Assembly (NCBI RefSeq): GCF_026212465.1
Contig: NC_080051.1
Location: forward strand, 14,698,424-14,762,423
DNA: 64,000 bases
Direction: 5' to 3'
Source: Amaranthus tricolor
Taxonomy: Eukaryota; Streptophyta; Magnoliopsida; Caryophyllales; Amaranthaceae
Position numbers and translations under genes: made by a program. Below, piece after piece: positions 56,774-64,000 of this stretch (position 1 is its first letter; the number at the start of each line of letters is the position of its first letter). The notes below the pieces were generated by a model that saw only the letters and a program-made list of their open reading frames with translations, had not been told where the DNA came from and made no database searches.

Positions 56774-58052
56774 AATGACATGTTAACTAGTATGATTGAT
56801 TGAATGAAAACTAGAAGTTAAAACAAAAGTTAATTGACCAAATAAAGTCATACAATGCAGAGAAATAAGTGCGCTTAGTCAACGTGAGAGTAGAGGAGTT
56901 TGAGCTGTAAAGCACTAACTTTCTAGTTTCTATATTAATTTTAAAACATAAATAAATGGGAGATACGGTTTTTATGGCGGCATTCTTTTTTATGGGTATG
57001 AGTTGTCGTATTTTTTTCCTTTTTAGATCCTAACTATAGTATTTCTATGGGCGGGACACTGGGTATGATAATGGTCTCATTTTGAGACCGTCATTAGGGT
57101 CGGCCCAGCTGTGTATTTTGTAGTTTTTTTAAGAATTAATAGTTTAATTTAGCTGAAATAGGGTTACTTTAGAAAAATAAGTTTGATTTTTCTTAATCAA
57201 GTTTTGTTACTAAACTTTAGTTTGATTCAAATTAATATAGATCCAAAATCGAACTTGACTCGATCTTGTGTTTAGGTGATATGGACCTGAATTCGTTTTG
57301 ACCCGCAACTGAACTAACAAGAATCAAATCTTTAACTTATCTAATAAAACCCGATCCAACTATATTCAAACCCGATAAAACCCGACCAAAACGTGATCGA
57401 GTTACAGCCCTAGTCTCACAGGCAAAAAGCCTCAGAATTCGTGAACGGTATTTTAAAAACTATTCCTTATATATCCCTTTGAGTTTTTTTTATTTAAAAG
57501 TAATATATTGTAAGGAAAATTGTCATTTTTATTACCAAACTCAAAAGAAAAAAAATATATACTTTCTTAAAACGTAAATACTTACGCAATTTGCATTTTT
57601 ATAATCATATATGCTTACATATATGCTTAATTTTGTCTTTGTTATTAACTATAACTTAATAAACATACAAGATTAAAGCTACTCAAAAAAAATTCATACA
57701 GGATTAAATTTTATTAATATATTGTAGAATTAAGATTGCTCAAGAAAAACATACTAAAATATGATATTTGAATAGTATTATTTTTAGATTTCAACGTAAA
57801 ATAAGAGCAACAGGGGGAATTAATTGCACTTTTTATAATAAAAAGTCAAACTCTAAGCCTTTAATCACAAATACAGAAGAAAAATCCTTCAACAATAAAC
57901 AAATCTATGAATATCGCGATATCTGCGTATTTGATACTTTATTAAAGCATTCTATAGACTTGATTCACACACTATTTTAGTATATACCAACATATTTATA
58001 GAAAATATTTTCTAATGATTATATTTAATTGTACTTATAAAGTGAAAATACT
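56774..58052. other. AT-rich intergenic DNA
   Basis: No gene is supported. 57,260-57,412 is rich in ACCCGA motifs and ends ACAGCCCTAG, which resembles the right end of a hAT element, but no matching left end was found. 57,060-57,100 has a GAGACCGTC motif like the MITE at 54,386. Confidence 0.45.
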
Positions 58053-58274
58053 TACTCACTCTGTTCCTTTCTGTTTGTTCATTTTCAGTTTTTTTTACTT
58101 TATAAGAGAGAAATATAAATTTGATTTCTGAAGTATGTATTTAAGACAAAATATATTAATGTGGGATCTTGTTAGATTCGTCTTGTTGTAAAGAATTTTA
58201 ATATATATAACTTTTACAATTTTTATTATGCGTGAAAAAGTAAAGTGGGCAAACAAAATGGAACAGAGGGAGTA
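58053..58274. mobile_element. Stowaway MITE, complete
   Basis: TA target dinucleotides at 58,053-58,054 and 58,273-58,274 flank inverted ends CTCACTCTGTTCC and GGAACAGAGGGAG. It is 218 bp between the TA pairs, AT-rich and without coding capacity. Stowaway elements are moved by Tc1/mariner transposases. Confidence 0.92.
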
Positions 58275-58283
58275 CCATTCATT

Positions 58284-58468
58284 GTTGAAGTATTTTCATT
58301 TGACTCTTTACGCAGTTTAATACACTAATTTAATATTTAATTCCTCTAATTATGTATTATATATAATAAAAAATTTAAAAAGTAAAAATTTAAAAAGTTT
58401 GATACTAATAATCTTTGCATTAAAACGAATCAAATAAAATACTACTTAATTATGTTTTAACTTTATAA
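58284..58468. other. Fragment of another Stowaway subfamily
   Basis: The stretch ATTAAAACGAATCAAATAAA and the following bases near 58,420 match 61,005-61,050 inside the WRKY intron. Termini are missing. Confidence 0.4.
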
Positions 58469-58875
58469 ACATTACCTAGAATAATCCAAATTTTTCATGA
58501 TTTTCCTATAATAATCTCACGTATTAATTAACTATGAATAATAGAGGGTATTTGCCTATAATATGATGCTAGAGTAGGTAATTCACCTAAAAAAGTAAAT
58601 TGAAAATTAATGTAAAATTAGAGAAAAATTATGAAAATTCACATAAAAAATTCTAAAAAATCAAGAAAATTAGAAAATTTTTAAATATTTTTTTCACATT
58701 TTTTGGATATTTTATTTTAATTTATCTTATTTTTTTAAAATAAAACTTGTTATAACAAGTCATCGAGTTATTACTTTAGGAAAATACCTACTAAAGTTGG
58801 GATTATTTATGATTAATCAATAAGTAAAATTAATGTAGGAACATGAAGAACTTGAATTGTTTTGAGTAATTTTTC
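58469..58875. mobile_element. Foldback MITE, family M1, copy 2
   Basis: It has the same inverted architecture as 1,545-1,974: TAGAATAATCCAAATTTTTC on the left, GAGTAATTTTTCCT on the right, GGGTATTTGCCTA and CAAGTCATCGAGTTA inside. It is more diverged at its outer ends, so no target duplication is claimed. Confidence 0.6.
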
Positions 58876-58924
58876 CTTTTAATTTATAGATTAAAAATTA
58901 ATCACAAATTAAAAATAATAAATA

Positions 58925-59090
58925 AATAATACTTATTTTGTTTCTTAATGTTCTTCCCATTTAGAATATTTTATTTTAAAGAGAGAAATGTGATTAAGAA
59001 TTTAAGACATACATAAATGATAAAATACATTCATATGAGATTTCATTAAATTCGTTTTTAATATATTAAAGCTTGAAAGTTACTAGCCCA
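58925..59090. mobile_element. Degraded Stowaway fragment
   Basis: It begins TACTTATTTTGTTTCTTAAT and continues with ATTTAAGACATACATAAATG and CATATGAGATTTCATTAAAT, matching the inside of the complete Stowaway at 58,053. The right terminus is lost. Confidence 0.45.
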
Positions 59091-59446
59091 ATAATGACTT
59101 AAAGGACTACATAAAGTAAACGGCAAAAAATCAACTAACCAAATTCCTAATTAAATAATAGATGGGTAGATTAGACGGAGAACTTTTCCTCATCAATTCA
59201 ACTTCCACCAAATCCACAACTTTCAATACCAATTTATATATCCTTTTTCCACATCTCATTACATTCCTTCCCTTTCATCAATAAAGTAATGGTTTCAGAA
59301 AAAGAAAAGACAAATAGTGGAAAAAAAAAACATTAAAAAAAAAAAAATTCAACAAAAGAATTAAAAAAATATAAGATGCTCTTTCAATTTTCAATTCAAG
59401 TATTAGGTAGGTGACGTAAACCCACTAACACCACTACTAATACAAT

Positions 59447-59447
59447 A

Positions 59448-59478
<31 letters not shown>

Positions 59479-59479
59479 T
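59447..59479. repeat. (TAA)n microsatellite
   Basis: About eleven TAA units, roughly 220 bp downstream of the WRKY stop codon, within or near its 3' untranslated region. Confidence 0.9.
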
Positions 59480-59695
59480 TTGACGAAGGTGGATTGGACT
59501 TTCTTTAAGTTGACCCTTTAGCAAAACGTTACTATAATAGTGGATCTTCATTAACATCCCTATTTTGGACGGTTCTGATCTATCAATAAGGTGGGGTCCA
59601 TTCATGTTTTGTCGTTGATTGAAACCAAATATTGGCCGTTAGATGGTTGATCTGATGTATGTAGGTAGGACCATAAGTGGATTAAATGTGGTTGA

Positions 59696-62515
<2,820 letters not shown>

Positions 62516-62830
62516 ATTTAATCTAGGATTTGAATTTTTAGAGAGAGAAAGTAAAGTAGAAAATGGGTTGAGTAATAAGAGGAGAAAAAATGGAGATGAT
62601 GATAATAAAGAGGGAAAGTTGATGAGGGGAGAGAGAAAGTCAATGGGATTTGATGAGAATGGAAAAATAAAGAAAGGTATCGGATGACTCATTAAATCTT
62701 GTCGTTTCAACTCTGCTATAGTCAAACACTTGAACAAATGAGAATTCAACACGTGTTTTGGTTTGTTCAACTTTCTAAAAGTCTTACCTATAAAGAAATG
62801 TCTGGTTTATTTGACTGTTATTTTTAATTT
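62516..62830 (-). promoter_or_regulatory. WRKY leader and proximal promoter
   Basis: The leader (minus) is CT-rich. Upstream lie W-box cores TTGACT at 62,643-62,638 and 62,725-62,720 (minus) and 62,811-62,816 (plus), a G-box CACGTG at 62,750-62,755, and a weak TATA-like CTATAG near 62,720. Clustered W-boxes are common in WRKY promoters and would allow auto- or cross-regulation. Binding is inferred. Confidence 0.5.
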
Positions 62831-64000
62831 TATTTTACTTTATTTTAAATTAGGTAATAAGTAGTGGGGCCCCCATATATTGGGGTGCGAGAGAACACTG
62901 CTTTTAAGAACATAAAGTTTGTTTAAGGACATCTACTTTAGTTTGTTTAGGTTTAAGGACTTGCTTTTGAAAATTATTTCTACAATTTTTTTATAAGAAG
63001 GCATAATCGTGAGATGAATTTTTTTTTATATGGTTTGAAGTATAGCTATGAAAATTCGATCCGTAATTGAAAACTATTTGATCCGAAAATATGTTATTTT
63101 TTTAGGTTTACCGAACCAATACTGCACTCGAACCATTTGATAACCGAAAAGGGCAAAATTGAACTTGAACTGCAACCGAATTTTATAACCGACATAAAAA
63201 CGTTAACCGATGTTACCCGAACTCAACAACCCGAGTCAAATCCGACCTGAATTATGCACGAAACCGAATGCAACCTAACTAAAACCGATTAAAATCAAAC
63301 TGTTTTTAATCCGAACTGATACAAACCTGAACCGATTATTAATCGAACTCTTATAAATCCGAATCAATTTTTTACCTAATTTTAGCAAATTAAGTTCAAT
63401 TTCAGTTTTTTAATTATGATTTTTTGAATATTTGAAAACTAATTTCTAATATTGAAACATTGTAAACAAGATTATCTATAAATAAATAAGATTCCCCAAT
63501 AATATTGATATCAATTATAAACCAATAAGCACATTACAAAAACCTTAGAAACATGCTGAAGTGGAACAATACAAAAACTTAAATGTTTCTTCAACACTTC
63601 GATCTAAACTTATCTTGCTTTCTATTGCTAATTATATATTTGATGTTAGTAATCCACCAATTCTTCAAGCTTTAAACCCCAAAAATTTACATCCATTACT
63701 TATACATCCACCAAATTTAAATATACATATATTAAGTTTTTAACCCCAAAAATTTACATCCATCACTTATACATCCACCAAATTTAAATATATAAATATC
63801 AAGTTTTTAACCCAAAAATTAACATTCAATTAGCAACTATAAATAGTTATATATCCACCATAAAATTATCATCCATCAAATGTACGTGAGTATGTCCACC
63901 ATTAAACACTTTCTCTAAATCGAAACATAAAAGTCGACAACGAGCACCAAAATCTCTCATGTACTGCTGCTTTGCTTGTGGTACCACATTTCAATCTTGA
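62831..64000. other. Repetitive intergenic DNA
   Basis: 63,050-63,370 is crowded with ACCGA, CCGAA and ACCCGA motifs, like the subterminal part of the hAT elements in this window, but no terminus or target duplication is visible. The final 100 bp could hold part of a minus-strand frame continuing outside; no domain is recognised. Confidence 0.4.
63672..63835. repeat. 67-bp tandem repeat, about 2.4 copies
   Basis: Units starting AACCCCAAAAATTTACATCC at 63,675 and 63,742, then a diverged third part. Each unit carries TATACATCCACCAAATTTAA. Confidence 0.85.

Noticed and set aside
57768..57980. 70-residue plus-strand frame
   Set aside because: Isolated, AT-biased and without domain or neighbouring exons.
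62516..62770. In-frame N-terminal extension of the WRKY protein from an upstream ATG
   Set aside because: It is hydrophobic and serine/phenylalanine-rich, unlike any WRKY N-terminus, and covers the probable leader and promoter with W-boxes. MAVELMVG is the usual group IId start.

Overview
This is a stretch of plant nuclear DNA, from a eudicot and possibly an Amaranthaceae-like member of the Caryophyllales (a low-confidence guess from repeat style). It is AT-rich, contains spliced genes, and is dominated by LTR retrotransposons, hAT and CACTA transposons, a LINE remnant and Stowaway-type MITEs. Only one ordinary host gene is recognisable: a three-exon WRKY transcription factor of group IId on the minus strand at 59.7-62.5 kb, which reconstructs to 327 residues with an intact WRKYGQK motif and zinc finger.

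Layout. 1-2.79 kb is intergenic and full of foldback/MITE repeats. 2.79-9.94 kb is a CACTA element whose first gene has lost its catalytic core and whose right terminus is missing. 9.94-11.52 kb is a decayed LINE (minus), and 12.05-12.97 kb the 3' end of a hAT transposon. From about 14.4 to 52.0 kb lies a nested stack of insertions. The outermost layer is a Ty3/gypsy gag-protease element (minus, here called G). It is interrupted by three insertions. The first is a nearly intact SIRE-type Ty1/copia element, Copia-1 (16,232-26,928, plus strand, target duplication GGGAG). The second is a DUF4371-type hAT element (28,211-33,738, duplication GTTTTACT), which itself carries a small non-autonomous hAT (duplication CTCCATAC) and a solo LTR (duplication TTTTT). 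The third is an older SIRE-type element, Copia-A (35,154-51,971, minus), which carries a solo LTR (duplication GCGTG) and a deleted gypsy element C with CRM-like organisation (duplication TTTCG). 52.0-59.4 kb is repeat-rich intergenic DNA. The WRKY gene follows, and the last 1.2 kb is repetitive intergenic DNA.

How the parts work together. Copia-1 keeps every piece a SIRE element needs: LTRs, an initiator-Met primer site, gag, pol (protease, integrase, reverse transcriptase, RNase H), a third ORF and polypurine tracts. It is the youngest datable layer, with about 8 differences between its 1,476-bp LTRs by eye. Element C (about 23 differences in 966 bp) and Copia-A (visibly more diverged) follow in the order the nesting demands. 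The most unusual signals are a GGAACAG/CTGTTCC motif scattered through the LTRs and all three codon phases of the SIRE elements, a promoter-like cassette in front of the third ORF that is shared by both copies, and element C, a gag-to-pol-tail fusion running into its own LTR. All counts and alignments were made by eye; no database search was possible.
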